Below, in pieces: positions 1 through 8,257 of a DNA stretch of 64,000 nucleotides (positions are counted from its first letter, which is position 1; every line of letters begins with the position of its first letter). Source of the DNA: an uncultured Eubacteriales bacterium (lineage in GTDB: Bacteria > Bacillota > Clostridia > Oscillospirales > CAG-272); the NCBI GenBank assembly GCA_958352145.1, contig CATWNM010000002.1:85113-149112 (forward strand), read 5' to 3'. The position numbers and the translations under genes are program-made. The notes under the pieces are model-generated. The model worked only from the letters and a program-made list of their open reading frames with translations, had not been told where the DNA came from and ran no database searches.

Positions 1-888
1 ATCCTGATCCTCGGCTATACGCCGCCCGAACCCGAAAACATCGCGGCGCTTGGGCGGCACGGCATCACGCAGGCTGTTTTTTCGCTCGAATACGCAAGAG
101 CGCTCGACGCGGCGGCCGCCGCGCAGAACTTGCGCGTTGCCTGTCACATCAAGTTGGACAGCGGTATGAACCGCCTTGGCTTTGACACGCACAACGGCTG
201 TCTTCCCGCAACCGTGCGCGCCCTCCGCGAAACCGCAGCGCTAGAGAACCTGCAAATTGACGGTGTATTTTCGCACTTTGCCTGCGCGGACGAGCCCGCT
301 TCGCCCATAACCGATCTGCAAACCGAACGCTACATACGCGCGCTTCGGGCATGCGAGGCGGCCGGGCTGCGCTTTTCAAAAAAACATATCTGCAACAGTG
401 CAGGCGCGCTTCGCCTGCCGGGGCTGTATCAGGATTTCGTGCGGCTCGGCATCGTGCTCTACGGCCTGTCCCCTTCAAACGAAGTGACCGATCCGAATCT
501 CATTCCCGTCATGCGATTAAAATCGCGCATCGCGCAGATCCACACGGTGCACGCGGGAGATTTTGTGAGTTACGGCGCGGAATTCCGCGCGGCGACCGAA
601 ACCACGGTCGCCACGATTCCCATAGGCTATGCGGACGGCTTCATCCGCGCCTATAAAAGCGGCACGGTCATGATCGGCGGGCGCGCGGCGCCCCTCGTCG
701 GCCGTATCTGCATGGATCAATGCATGGCCGACGTGACCGGACTGCACGCCGCTGTCGGAGACGAGGTTTCGATCTTCGATGCAGCCGGCGAGAATATCGA
801 GCGGCTCTGCCGGGCTGCGGGCACGATCAACTACGAGGCGGTCTGCCTTGTGAGCCGGCGCGTGCGCCGCGTGCCCACTGGCGGCTAA
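1..888 (+). CDS. alr: Alanine racemase, 5'-truncated by the window edge
   Basis: The open frame runs from base 1 with no start codon in the window, so only the C-terminal part of a PLP-dependent alanine racemase is present. It interconverts L- and D-alanine for peptidoglycan in the cytoplasm. Visible hallmarks are ILILGYTPP near the cut end, KLDSGMNRLGF, the SYGAEFRA segment carrying the second catalytic Tyr, and GRICMDQCMAD near the end. The N-terminal PLP-lysine motif lies upstream of the window. A Met codon at 130 is internal, not the start. The gene is followed after 56 nt by a protein preceded by a strong Shine-Dalgarno site. The family call is firm; the true start cannot be seen. Confidence 0.95.
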   Translation: MLILGYTPPEPENIAALGRHGITQAVFSLEYARALDAAAAAQNLRVACHIKLDSGMNRLGFDTHNGCLPATVRALRETAALENLQIDGVFSHFACADEPASPITDLQTERYIRALRACEAAGLRFSKKHICNSAGALRLPGLYQDFVRLGIVLYGLSPSNEVTDPNLIPVMRLKSRIAQIHTVHAGDFVSYGAEFRAATETTVATIPIGYADGFIRAYKSGTVMIGGRAAPLVGRICMDQCMADVTGLHAAVGDEVSIFDAAGENIERLCRAAGTINYEAVCLVSRRVRRVPTGG

Positions 889-944
889 ACCCGCGTAGCG
901 CGCGGCACGCGCCGCCGGCAGGCGGATGGAAAGGAGGTGGCCTC

Positions 945-2465
945 ATGCAGAGAAAGCAAACCTATCTGTTTTTCGTTTTCGCGGTTCTTGCCGGACTGCT
1001 CGCCGGCGCGGCGCTCATGGTCGCCGCTTCAAAGCGGATCACCGGCGCGGCGGAAAAGAACAGCGAGGTGCGGGAAGCGCTCTCGGTTTTTTCTCCCGAA
1101 CCCGTTCTTCCTCCGGACACGGACGGCTTTTCGATTTCCATGCTCTGCGACCGCTCCGCCTTTTCATACTTCTCCGGACAAGAGGAGGAGGGCGGTGCGC
1201 TCGCAAGGCGCGTATGGCTCCGAAATGCCCACCTCGAAGCCGAAACTGGCAGTACGCTGAATACGTACCTCACATCGGATTTTTATGCCGACGCTACGGC
1301 GGATATCCTTTCCGGCGACCGCGTCTACAACCTTTACGCCGCAGACGCGGCAAGGAGCTTATCCAAACTGCTGGCCGCCGGCCATTTGGTGGACACGTCG
1401 GACAGCGCATACATCCGGCAGACGCTCCCCTGGTACGATCAAAACGGGATGGACGAGCTTTCCCTGTTCGGGCAGCGGTTTCTGATTTCCTCTTCGGCGC
1501 TCGACGCGCGGAGCGGCGCGACCGTTCTTTTATATAACCGTTCGTTGCTTCGTACTCTCGAAAATATGGAAAACACCGCGATGTCCCTTTCCGCCTCGGC
1601 GCTCGACGGACTTTTTACGCTGGAGGAACTACTTGCCGTCAGCAAAACGGCAGCCGCCGCCTATGCCGCGCCCGCGTCCGCGCCGACGCTGCTGGACGAA
1701 CTGACCGTCGAGCCGGATACGGCTAAAGAAAGCGCACTGCGCGCCGCATCAAACGTGCTGTACGAAGCGGGCGCGCCGGGGGACGATGCCGCTTTTTATG
1801 GGCTGTCGTTTGGCAGCGAGCACACGTTTGCCCTGTACAGCGCGCTTGGCGGCAGCTTTGCCGAGTCTACGTCGGACACGCCCGCGGTCTCCGTTTCGCT
1901 CGATGCGCTGCGTGAAACGCTTTCCGGCGTGATCTCCCTTTCGCTGGAGGCCAGCGTGACTGTCCATTCCAGCGCGTTTGAAAACGCAGGAGCGCTCTTT
2001 GGCGTGGCAAAACTCTCCGAAATCGAGACGGTAAAAACCGCAATCAGCGACATCGGTCTTCTGCCCATGCCGAAACCGGGCGAAAAAGACGAATACCGCT
2101 GCTTCGTAGACCTCCGGGGCACGCCGGTGATGGCGATTCCCGACGGCGCGGCCGATATGGACAAGCTTGAATATTTGATCGACCGCATGGCCTTTTTGTC
2201 CTATGGCTATATCGAGCCGCTTCTGCGACAGAATCTCACGCAGGGCAATCCGGACGATATGCAGGTGCTGGAACTGATCTATGACAGCGCGATATACGAC
2301 TTGGCTAATCTGTTCGGGTACGGCAGCATTGAGCGGCTGCTGTCCGATGCGCTTGAAAAAGGGACGGCCGAAAACCTTACGCTCGACTATTACAACCGGC
2401 AGACGCTCTACGAAAAGGCGTTCGAAATCATTGGGAAACGGCTTTCAAAGCCGCCGGACGCCTAA
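945..2465 (+). CDS. Membrane-anchored solute-binding-like protein of unknown role
   Basis: 506 residues starting at ATG 945, placed by AAGGAGGTGG at 931-940; the same frame is open further upstream but overlaps alr and lacks such a site. Residues about 7-28 form one hydrophobic segment with no lipobox cysteine, so it is probably an uncleaved anchor. The exported part carries patterns like Firmicute family-1 extracellular solute-binding proteins: a GDRVYNLYAADAARS segment, a following DLSLFGQRF-like turn and an LLYNRSLL strand. No permease genes are adjacent, so a transport role is not supported by context; it could be a sensor or a scavenged binding fold. The family link is weak and comes from reading motifs. 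Confidence 0.6.
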   Translation: MQRKQTYLFFVFAVLAGLLAGAALMVAASKRITGAAEKNSEVREALSVFSPEPVLPPDTDGFSISMLCDRSAFSYFSGQEEEGGALARRVWLRNAHLEAETGSTLNTYLTSDFYADATADILSGDRVYNLYAADAARSLSKLLAAGHLVDTSDSAYIRQTLPWYDQNGMDELSLFGQRFLISSSALDARSGATVLLYNRSLLRTLENMENTAMSLSASALDGLFTLEELLAVSKTAAAAYAAPASAPTLLDELTVEPDTAKESALRAASNVLYEAGAPGDDAAFYGLSFGSEHTFALYSALGGSFAESTSDTPAVSVSLDALRETLSGVISLSLEASVTVHSSAFENAGALFGVAKLSEIETVKTAISDIGLLPMPKPGEKDEYRCFVDLRGTPVMAIPDGAADMDKLEYLIDRMAFLSYGYIEPLLRQNLTQGNPDDMQVLELIYDSAIYDLANLFGYGSIERLLSDALEKGTAENLTLDYYNRQTLYEKAFEIIGKRLSKPPDA

Positions 2466-2520
2466 GCGCCGGGTGAAGGCGCAAAACGTCCCGCGATGCT
2501 GCGATTGCTTTTATAGCTCT

Positions 2521-2603
2521 GTATGGAACGCTGTCACAAGCGCTGCCGTGCACGAATTTTGCAAAACGGTATTTTGCGGAACGTCGTGAACAACGTTCCC
2601 TAC
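2521..2603 (+). repeat. Dispersed palindromic element, degenerate copy
   Basis: A diverged 83-bp copy of the family described at 61775-61856. The left arm is altered (TATGGAACGCTG, then CACAAGCGC), the right arm ends in the normal ACGTTCCCTAC. It lies in the 352-bp gap between the solute-binding-like gene and aspS, in tandem with a better copy. Confidence 0.7.
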
Positions 2604-2655
2604 GCAGTATGATTTCAGTTGCGTATGCATATGCTTTGATCCATGTTTCGCTTTT

Positions 2656-2736
2656 GTAGGGAACGCTGTCCCCAGCGTTCCGTGCACAAATTTTCAAAGC
2701 GGTATATTACGGAACGTCGTGGACGACGTTCCCTAC
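2656..2736 (+). repeat. Dispersed palindromic element, 81-bp copy
   Basis: Starts GTAGGGAACGCTGTCC and ends GACGTTCCCTAC. It contains two adjacent hairpins, GGAACGCTG/CAGCGTTCC and GGAACGTCG/CGACGTTCC, joined by an AT-rich linker. Sits 81 bp upstream of aspS. Confidence 0.85.
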
Positions 2737-2817
2737 GCAGTGCGATAAAGAGAATCATCAGAGCTTCATATAAATTTCTATATAAATTCAGACGGACTCC
2801 AAAGGAGACAAAAAACG

Positions 2818-4614
2818 ATGGCACAGTTATTACAGCAAAACGACGTACGCACCTGCCGGTGCGGTGAACTGAGCAGGGCGGACCTCGGGAAAGAGGTCTG
2901 CCTGATGGGCTGGGCGCAGAAACAGCGCGATCTCGGCTCCCTGATCTTCATCGACCTGCGCGACCGCAGCGGCATCGTACAGCTTGCCGTAGACGAAACG
3001 ACCGAACAGGACGCTTTTCAAAGGGCGTTTTCCGTCCGCAGCGAATTTGTCCTTCTGGCGCGCGGCGTCGTGCGCGCGCGGGGAGAGGCGGCGGTCAATA
3101 AAAACCTGCCGACCGGAGAAATCGAGGTGGCCGTGCGCGAACTGCGCATCCTCTCGGCGGCGCAGACGCCGCCGTTTGCGATCGAAGAAAACAGCAACGT
3201 CCGCTCTGATCTTCGCCTGACTTATCGCTACCTCGATCTGCGCCGTCCCGATTTGCAGCGCAACATTCTCGCGCGCTCGGCGATCACAAAAATCGCGCGC
3301 GATTATTATGCCGAAAACGGCTTTGTCGATATTGAAACCCCCGCCCTAATCAAGCCGACGCCCGAGGGCGCGCGCGATTATCTGGTGCCCAGCCGCGTGC
3401 ATCCCGGCAAATTCTATGCGCTGCCGCAGTCGCCACAGCTGTATAAGCAGCTTTTGATGGTCGCGGGCTTTGACCGCTATTTTCAAATCGCCCGCTGCTT
3501 CCGCGACGAAGATCTGCGCGCCGACCGTCAGCCCGAATTCACACAGATCGACGTTGAGATGTCCTTTGTCCGGCAGGACGACGTAATCGATGTGACCGAA
3601 GGCTTTTTGAAACGGCTCTGGAAAGAATTTCTCGGCGTCGATCTTGCCACGCCCTTTCTGCGCCTGACCTACAAAGAGGCGATGGAGCGCTTTGGCTCGG
3701 ACAAGCCGGATATGCGGTTCGGTTTTGAGCTTTGCGATATTTCCGATCTGGTCCGCAATACCGAATTCAAGGTGTTCGCCGGGGCGCTGGCCGCGGGCGG
3801 CAGCGTGCGCGCAATCAATGTCCGGGGCGGCGCGGCCTTTTCGCGCAAGGAGATCGACGCGCTCGGTGAATTTGCAAAATCCTACCGCGCGCGCGGACTG
3901 GCCTTTGCAAAGTTTTCCGGCGGCGAAGTTTCGTCCTCGTTTGCCAAATTTTTAACGCCCGAAGAAAACGCAGCAATCGCAAAACGCCTCGGCGCCACCG
4001 ACGGCGATTTGATCCTGATCTGCGCGGACAAAGACGCCGTCGTATTCGATGCGCTCGGCGCGCTGCGCGTCGAGTGCGCAAAGCGCCTCGGCCTGCTCGA
4101 CCCGCACGACTATAAATTTCTCTGGGTAACCGACTTTCCACTCTTCGAATATTCTGAAGAGGACGGGCGCTACTACGCAAAACATCATCCGTTCACAATG
4201 CCCAATCCCGACGACCTCGACAAAATCGAGCGTGCGCCCGGTGAGACGCGTGCCGTCGCCTACGACATCGTGCTCAACGGAACCGAGCTTGGCGGCGGAT
4301 CCATCCGGATCCATGATCCCGAGATCCAGTCCCGCATGTTCCGCGCGCTCGGCATGACCCAAGAAGAGGCTTCTGAAAAATTTGGTTTTTTGCTCGAGGC
4401 GTTCAAATACGGCGTTCCGCCGCACGGCGGCATGGCCTTTGGCCTCGACCGGCTGGTGACGCTCGCGCTCGGCCTCGAGGATATCCGCGACGTGATCGCT
4501 TTCCCCAAGGTGCAGAACGCTTCCGAACTGATGTCCGGCTGTCCGTCCGCCGCTGACGCGGCGGCGCTCGGTGAGCTTTCCATCGCGGTTACGCGCGAAA
4601 AGGACGATGAATAA
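2818..4614 (+). CDS. aspS: Aspartyl-tRNA synthetase
   Basis: 598 residues, the usual length for the bacterial-type enzyme, which charges tRNA-Asp with aspartate using ATP. The N-terminal OB-fold has GWAQKQRDLGSLIF. The class II core shows motif 2 (FRDEDLRADRQPEF, residues 228-241) and motif 3 (GMAFGLDRL, with GLDR at 542-545). The bacterial GAD insertion domain is in the middle. AAGGAG precedes ATG 2818. The last codons overlap the truB start by 8 nt, so the two are translationally coupled. Whether it also charges tRNA-Asn cannot be told from the window. Confidence 0.98.
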   Translation: MAQLLQQNDVRTCRCGELSRADLGKEVCLMGWAQKQRDLGSLIFIDLRDRSGIVQLAVDETTEQDAFQRAFSVRSEFVLLARGVVRARGEAAVNKNLPTGEIEVAVRELRILSAAQTPPFAIEENSNVRSDLRLTYRYLDLRRPDLQRNILARSAITKIARDYYAENGFVDIETPALIKPTPEGARDYLVPSRVHPGKFYALPQSPQLYKQLLMVAGFDRYFQIARCFRDEDLRADRQPEFTQIDVEMSFVRQDDVIDVTEGFLKRLWKEFLGVDLATPFLRLTYKEAMERFGSDKPDMRFGFELCDISDLVRNTEFKVFAGALAAGGSVRAINVRGGAAFSRKEIDALGEFAKSYRARGLAFAKFSGGEVSSSFAKFLTPEENAAIAKRLGATDGDLILICADKDAVVFDALGALRVECAKRLGLLDPHDYKFLWVTDFPLFEYSEEDGRYYAKHHPFTMPNPDDLDKIERAPGETRAVAYDIVLNGTELGGGSIRIHDPEIQSRMFRALGMTQEEASEKFGFLLEAFKYGVPPHGGMAFGLDRLVTLALGLEDIRDVIAFPKVQNASELMSGCPSAADAAALGELSIAVTREKDDE

Positions 4615-5503
4615 TTCCGGTATTCTGATCGTCGATAAAGGGGCTGGGTGCACGTCGCACGACGTCGTAAACCGTCTGCGCCGTCTATACGGCACAAGGC
4701 AGGTGGGGCATACCGGGACGCTCGATCCAATGGCGACCGGCGTTTTGCCGGTGCTGATCGGCCGCGCGGTCAAAGCCTCCGAGTACCTGACCGCGCACGA
4801 CAAGCGCTATGAGGCAAAATTTTTCCTCGGCGCGGTCAGCGATACCGGCGACAGCACCGGCGTCCTCACAGAAACAGGCGCGCCGCTCCCTGAAACGGAC
4901 GCAGTGCTCGCGGCGGCGGCCGCCATGCGCGGACGCAGGCTTCAAACCCCGCCAATGATTAGTGCGGTCAAAGTCGGCGGAAAGAAACTGCTCGACTACG
5001 CAAGGCAGGGGAAAACGCTCGACGTGCCACCGCGGGAAATCGAAATCTACGATATAGAGGCGGCGCCGGACGGCCCGAGGACCTACGCGCTCTCCCTGTC
5101 CGTCTCGAAAGGCACCTATGTGCGCACCGTGATCTCCGAAATTGGCGAAACGCTGGGCTGCGGCGCGGTCATGACCGCGCTGCGGCGCACAAAATGCGGC
5201 GGCTTTTCACTGGACGCGGCGCATACGCTCGAAGAAATCGAAGCCTTTTGCGCCGAGGCACGGGACGCGCTGCTTTTACCGGTTGAGGCTGCATTTTCCG
5301 CCCTGCCGCAGTTGAAGCTGCCTGATTTTTACGCAAGACTGTGCAAAAACGGCTGCGAAATCTATCAAAGCAAGCTCGGAATCGCGCTGCCCGAGGGCGC
5401 GCGCCTGCGGCTGTATGATGCAGACGGTTTTTTCGGGCTGGGCGAAGTGCGCGAATACCTCGCGGGCAGCGCCATCAAAATGATTAAGCTTTTTGTACTA
5501 TGA
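4607..5503 (+). CDS. truB: tRNA pseudouridine-55 synthase
   Basis: 298 residues. Makes pseudouridine 55 in the T-arm of tRNAs. The start is ATG 4607, inside the end of aspS; an upstream GTG at 4571 in the same frame would add 12 residues from inside aspS and is unlikely. The catalytic aspartate is D40 in GHTGTLDPMATG, followed by the KRYEAKFFLG and TPPMISAVKVGGKKLLDYAR segments typical of TruB. A C-terminal extension after about residue 220 is short and may be a PUA-like remnant. A peptidoglycan editing factor gene follows after 13 nt in the same direction. Confidence 0.96.
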   Translation: MNNSGILIVDKGAGCTSHDVVNRLRRLYGTRQVGHTGTLDPMATGVLPVLIGRAVKASEYLTAHDKRYEAKFFLGAVSDTGDSTGVLTETGAPLPETDAVLAAAAAMRGRRLQTPPMISAVKVGGKKLLDYARQGKTLDVPPREIEIYDIEAAPDGPRTYALSLSVSKGTYVRTVISEIGETLGCGAVMTALRRTKCGGFSLDAAHTLEEIEAFCAEARDALLLPVEAAFSALPQLKLPDFYARLCKNGCEIYQSKLGIALPEGARLRLYDADGFFGLGEVREYLAGSAIKMIKLFVL

Positions 5504-5516
5504 AAGGTTCGGTTCC

Positions 5517-6323
5517 ATGCAGAAACGCACAGATTACAACGGCGTAACCTACTTTTATTCCGAGGCGCTCTACCCCATCCGCCACGGCTTTTCCACAAGG
5601 CTCGGCGGGCTTTCGCGCGCAGAGCACACAAAGTCCTTAAATCTCGGTTTTTACCGCGGAGACAAGGATATTATCGTACAAAAAAATATCGAGCGCTTCT
5701 GCGAGGCGGTTGACGTCGATCCGCATACACTGATCGTCATGCCGCAGATCCACTCTTCAAAAGTCACGACGGTGAACAAAATGCTCGGCGGCCACGGCAT
5801 TTACACGCCCGCTTCGTTCGAGGGCGACGCGCTGGTCACCGATTCGATCGGAACCGCGCTTGGCGTTCGGGTGGCCGACTGCGTGCCGGTCCTGCTCGCC
5901 GATCCCGGCGCAAAAGTCATCGCCGCCGTCCACGCCGGATGGCGCGGTACCGTCGGCAACATCGTCGGGAAAACGGTCGCAAACATGTGTTTTCTCGGTG
6001 CATGCGCCGAAGATATCCGCGCCGCGATCGGTCCGCACATCTCCATGGCACGCTATGAAGTCGGCGAGGAGGTCGCAAAGCGCGTGTTGGAAGTTCTCGG
6101 CGAAGACCGCCTGACGCTGCGCCATCTCCGCCCCGCAGAAGAGCCGGGCAAATTTCTCTGCGATCTTGGCGAAATCAACAAAACGCTCCTGATCGCGGCG
6201 GGTCTGCCCGAAGAAAACATCGATCTTTCGGATCTATGCACTTTTTCGCATCCCGATCTGTTTTATTCGCACCGCCGCATGGGCGACAAGCGCGGTACGA
6301 TGATGGGTCTGATCGCGCTGTAA
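5517..6323 (+). CDS. pgeF: Peptidoglycan editing factor / multicopper-like (YfiH, LACC1 family)
   Basis: 268 residues from ATG 5517, with AAAGG at 5503-5507. The Cu-oxidase_4 family is recognised by RVADCVPVLLAD, HAGWRGTVGNIVG and the C-terminal SHRRMGDKRGTMMG; these supply the His/Cys metal site. Family members act on purine nucleosides and, in bacteria, are reported to prevent serine misincorporation into peptidoglycan precursors. It follows truB in the same transcription unit and is followed directly by a strong terminator, so the aspS-truB-pgeF unit ends here. Confidence 0.93.
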   Translation: MQKRTDYNGVTYFYSEALYPIRHGFSTRLGGLSRAEHTKSLNLGFYRGDKDIIVQKNIERFCEAVDVDPHTLIVMPQIHSSKVTTVNKMLGGHGIYTPASFEGDALVTDSIGTALGVRVADCVPVLLADPGAKVIAAVHAGWRGTVGNIVGKTVANMCFLGACAEDIRAAIGPHISMARYEVGEEVAKRVLEVLGEDRLTLRHLRPAEEPGKFLCDLGEINKTLLIAAGLPEENIDLSDLCTFSHPDLFYSHRRMGDKRGTMMGLIAL

Positions 6324-6331
6324 TCTCAAAG

Positions 6332-6379
6332 AAAAAACCCTTCTTTTACCTTTCCAAAAAGGCAAAAGAAGGGTTTTTT
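6332..6379 (+). terminator. Rho-independent terminator after pgeF
   Basis: Inverted arms AAAAAACCCTTCTTTT and AAAAGAAGGGTTTTTT with a loop around CCTTTCCAAAAAGG. It begins 8 nt after the pgeF stop and can act in both directions. Confidence 0.9.
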
Positions 6380-6567
6380 GGAGCAAATTACATATAAGTT
6401 GCAAACTTTGCTCTCTTTCTGTGTTTATTGCAGAACGCGGATGAAACGCCGGACCCATACGCCGGAAATTCCCATAGAAATAAACCGAACACGGAAAAAA
6501 ACCGCGTTTTCTCCCTTTTGTCTGGCATTGCGGGCTTTCGCGGAGATCGCAGACAGGAAAACCATAG

Positions 6568-6607
6568 AAAAAACCGGAACAAGCATGCAGAGTTGTTCCG
6601 GTTTTTT
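6568..6607. terminator. Second terminator-like hairpin
   Basis: AAAAAACCGGAACAA and TTGTTCCGGTTTTTT flank a 10-nt loop. Symmetric, so usable from either side; it shields the AT-rich region on its right from the pgeF unit. The 163 bp that follow (6608-6770) show no gene. Confidence 0.8.
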
Positions 6608-6770
6608 CTTTTAAATTTTGTAAGCTTATGACACAACACTCAGTAACAATATTATTTTATCACAGATGCATGCGCTTGTCAATATATTTTTGGTAATTTA
6701 TGGAAATTTTCTCTTTGTTAAAAGAATTCTTAATTTCATATCCCATTTAAGAACATCTACAAGGATTATG

Positions 6771-6910
6771 TCAAAGCATTAATGATATTATGAAAGATAG
6801 CGATACGCCGTGCTCCGCGCGATTTGCCGTCATTTCCTCGCGCATCTTTTGCGGAAGCTGTACCGTTTGCATTTCTTTGCCGTATTCATGGTCTTTTCAA
6901 CTTTAAACAT
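6771..6910 (-). pseudogene. Frameshifted small ribbon-helix-helix regulator remnant
   Basis: On the minus strand an ATG at 6910 has a good Shine-Dalgarno site (GGAGGGG, complement of 6916-6922) and starts MFKVEKTMNTAK, but that frame stops after 26 codons. A +1 shift near the AAAGAAATGC run continues as MQTVQLPQKMREEM, ANRAEHGVSLSF and ends at 6771. The second part has the strand-helix-helix pattern of Arc/CopG-type DNA-binding proteins. The 33-codon piece from ATG 6872 could still be made alone. Probably a decayed gene; family by pattern only. Confidence 0.45.
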
Positions 6911-7114
6911 GCTTGCCCCTCCAAAAATTTAAATCTATATATGCAAATACGTGATTTCGATTTTTTCGTGCCCTGTTCGTATTCTTTGATATACGATCTG
7001 CAAAGCTGCTCTAGTAAATTACTGATGCTTTTCGTCTCCTCTTTCGCGATATATCGTAATTTTCTAAATCTCTTCTTCAAGATGAAATGTAACCGGCGTT
7101 TTATTTATCGGCAT
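6886..7114 (-). pseudogene. Frameshifted copy of the 53-kb Arc-like gene
   Basis: The minus strand begins MPINKTPVTFHLEEE at 7114, then needs a one-base frame change to continue RFRKLRYIAKEETKSISNLL and LCRSYIKEYEQGTK. Residue for residue this matches the intact minus-strand protein at 53050-53247 (MPTNKPPFTFHIEDE, LRYIAKRETRSVSNLLEHLC, KSYIKKYEQ), so it is a disrupted paralogue of that gene. The tail after KYEQ differs from the intact gene. It lies in tandem with another decayed regulator and upstream of the RiPP operon on the opposite strand. Confidence 0.75.
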
Positions 7115-7258
7115 ATAAAATTTTCCTTTCCCGCGTACGTAAAATTTTATAAGACTATACGGTATCGTTATAATTTTACTTCCGGTGTATGGCCAAATAT
7201 TCCGCAAGCCTGCGCCGCAGCGGCCTTTTTATCGGAGTGCAGAAATACACTCGCTTTT

Positions 7259-7340
7259 GTAGGGAACGCTGTCCTCAGCGTTCCGCATTTTACCGCTTTG
7301 CAAAATTTGTACACGGAACGTCGAGGACGACGTTCCCTAC
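7259..7340 (+). repeat. Dispersed palindromic element, 82-bp copy
   Basis: GTAGGGAACGCTGTCC to GACGTTCCCTAC with both internal hairpins intact. It is preceded at about 7180-7258 by the family's second conserved segment (CTTCCGGTGTATGGCC, CGCAAGCC, TATCGGAGTGCAGAAAT). Confidence 0.85.
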
Positions 7341-7354
7341 AAAGTTGCGCAAAA

Positions 7355-7506
7355 TTAGTTTTCCATATGATCCAGAGTGTATCGGTAGCATTGTAAAACT
7401 AAAGTGTTAAACGATACGTCATTTTGATCGGCAACGTCCTGAAGTTCATTCGATAGACTTTCGGTAAAACGAATCGTTCTAGGTTTATTGGCTTTTTTAA
7501 ATTCAT
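7355..7506 (-). pseudogene. Ribbon-helix-helix gene with a 1-nt deletion
   Basis: Minus-strand ATG at 7506 starts MNLKK, then loses frame in a run of six A. Restoring one A would give a 50-residue protein containing KPRTIRFTESLSNELQDV, ADQNDVSFNTLVLQCY, a clear ribbon-helix-helix pattern. The span is 152 nt, exactly one base short of 51 codons. No canonical start exists in the downstream frame. Either a pseudogene, a sequencing error in the homopolymer, or ribosomal slippage at the A run; I favour a pseudogene because two neighbours are also broken. Confidence 0.55.
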
Positions 7507-8257
7507 TTATAACTTAAAACATAATCCACCTGTACCTTGTTATTATCGTTGTTATTTTTGTACAACTATGAGTATATAATAGTTTGCATCAAAAATACAC
7601 CGATCAAAAGGATCATATTAAAACAATTTGTTGTTATTTTAAATGAGAGGGGAACTTTTATACGGAAACTCTTGGCATAAAATGAATCATTCGACGTTCT
7701 ATGTGTCACTCGCGAAACGGCAGTCCTGTATATCCTGCTAGATGTTGGATGCATCCGCTGTCACGATTTGTAATAAATTGAAAATAATTTCAATTTATGG
7801 CAGAATGCTGTAAAATCAAAAACCGTTTTAGTATAAATTTTTCAGTGTTTCGACAATAAAATCTGAAATTTTCCCCTATTTTTTTGTTGACCATTGCTAA
7901 ATTTTATGCTAGCATTTAGACAATATTTGTAATGTTTTTAAAGATGTATTGTAGCCAAGGATGCTGAATGTCTGTTTATTTTGGTTGAATGTTATATAGA
8001 GATATGTTAACTCAGCAAATTTATGGAGATTGAATATATGCTGCTTGCGGAATTGGTGATTTTTTTGCAAATTAATGAATGCGCTGCTGCTTTCGAATAG
8101 TAGTATATTCTACGTTGGATTTAATAAATATTGTGAAAACATCGTGAAGAGATTTTTTTGTGCATTGCTTTGCGATGTTTTTGTTTAAGCAAAGCGTATC
8201 TATAGTTTTATTTATTCATTTGTATTGAGCGGTTTACAGTTTATATTTTAAAAGGAT
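7507..8257. other. AT-rich leader region without a supported gene
   Basis: About 750 bp of AT-rich DNA upstream of the RiPP operon. Open frames here are short and lack ribosome-binding sites. A possible promoter is listed at 7887-7915. Near 8137-8195 there are two competing inverted repeats: AACATCG with CGATGTT, and GCTTTGC (8167-8173) with GCAAAGC (8189-8195), the first followed by a T run. They could form an attenuator in a long 5' leader, which is inference. Confidence 0.4.
7887..7915 (+). promoter_or_regulatory. Possible promoter of the RiPP operon
   Basis: TTGACC at 7887-7892, a 17-nt spacer, then TAGCAT at 7910-7915. The -35 box is good, the -10 box weak. It would give a leader of about 340 nt before the first gene. 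Confidence 0.35.

Noticed and set aside
6378..6639. Short frames over the two hairpins after pgeF
   Set aside because: They arise from terminator stems and lack start signals.
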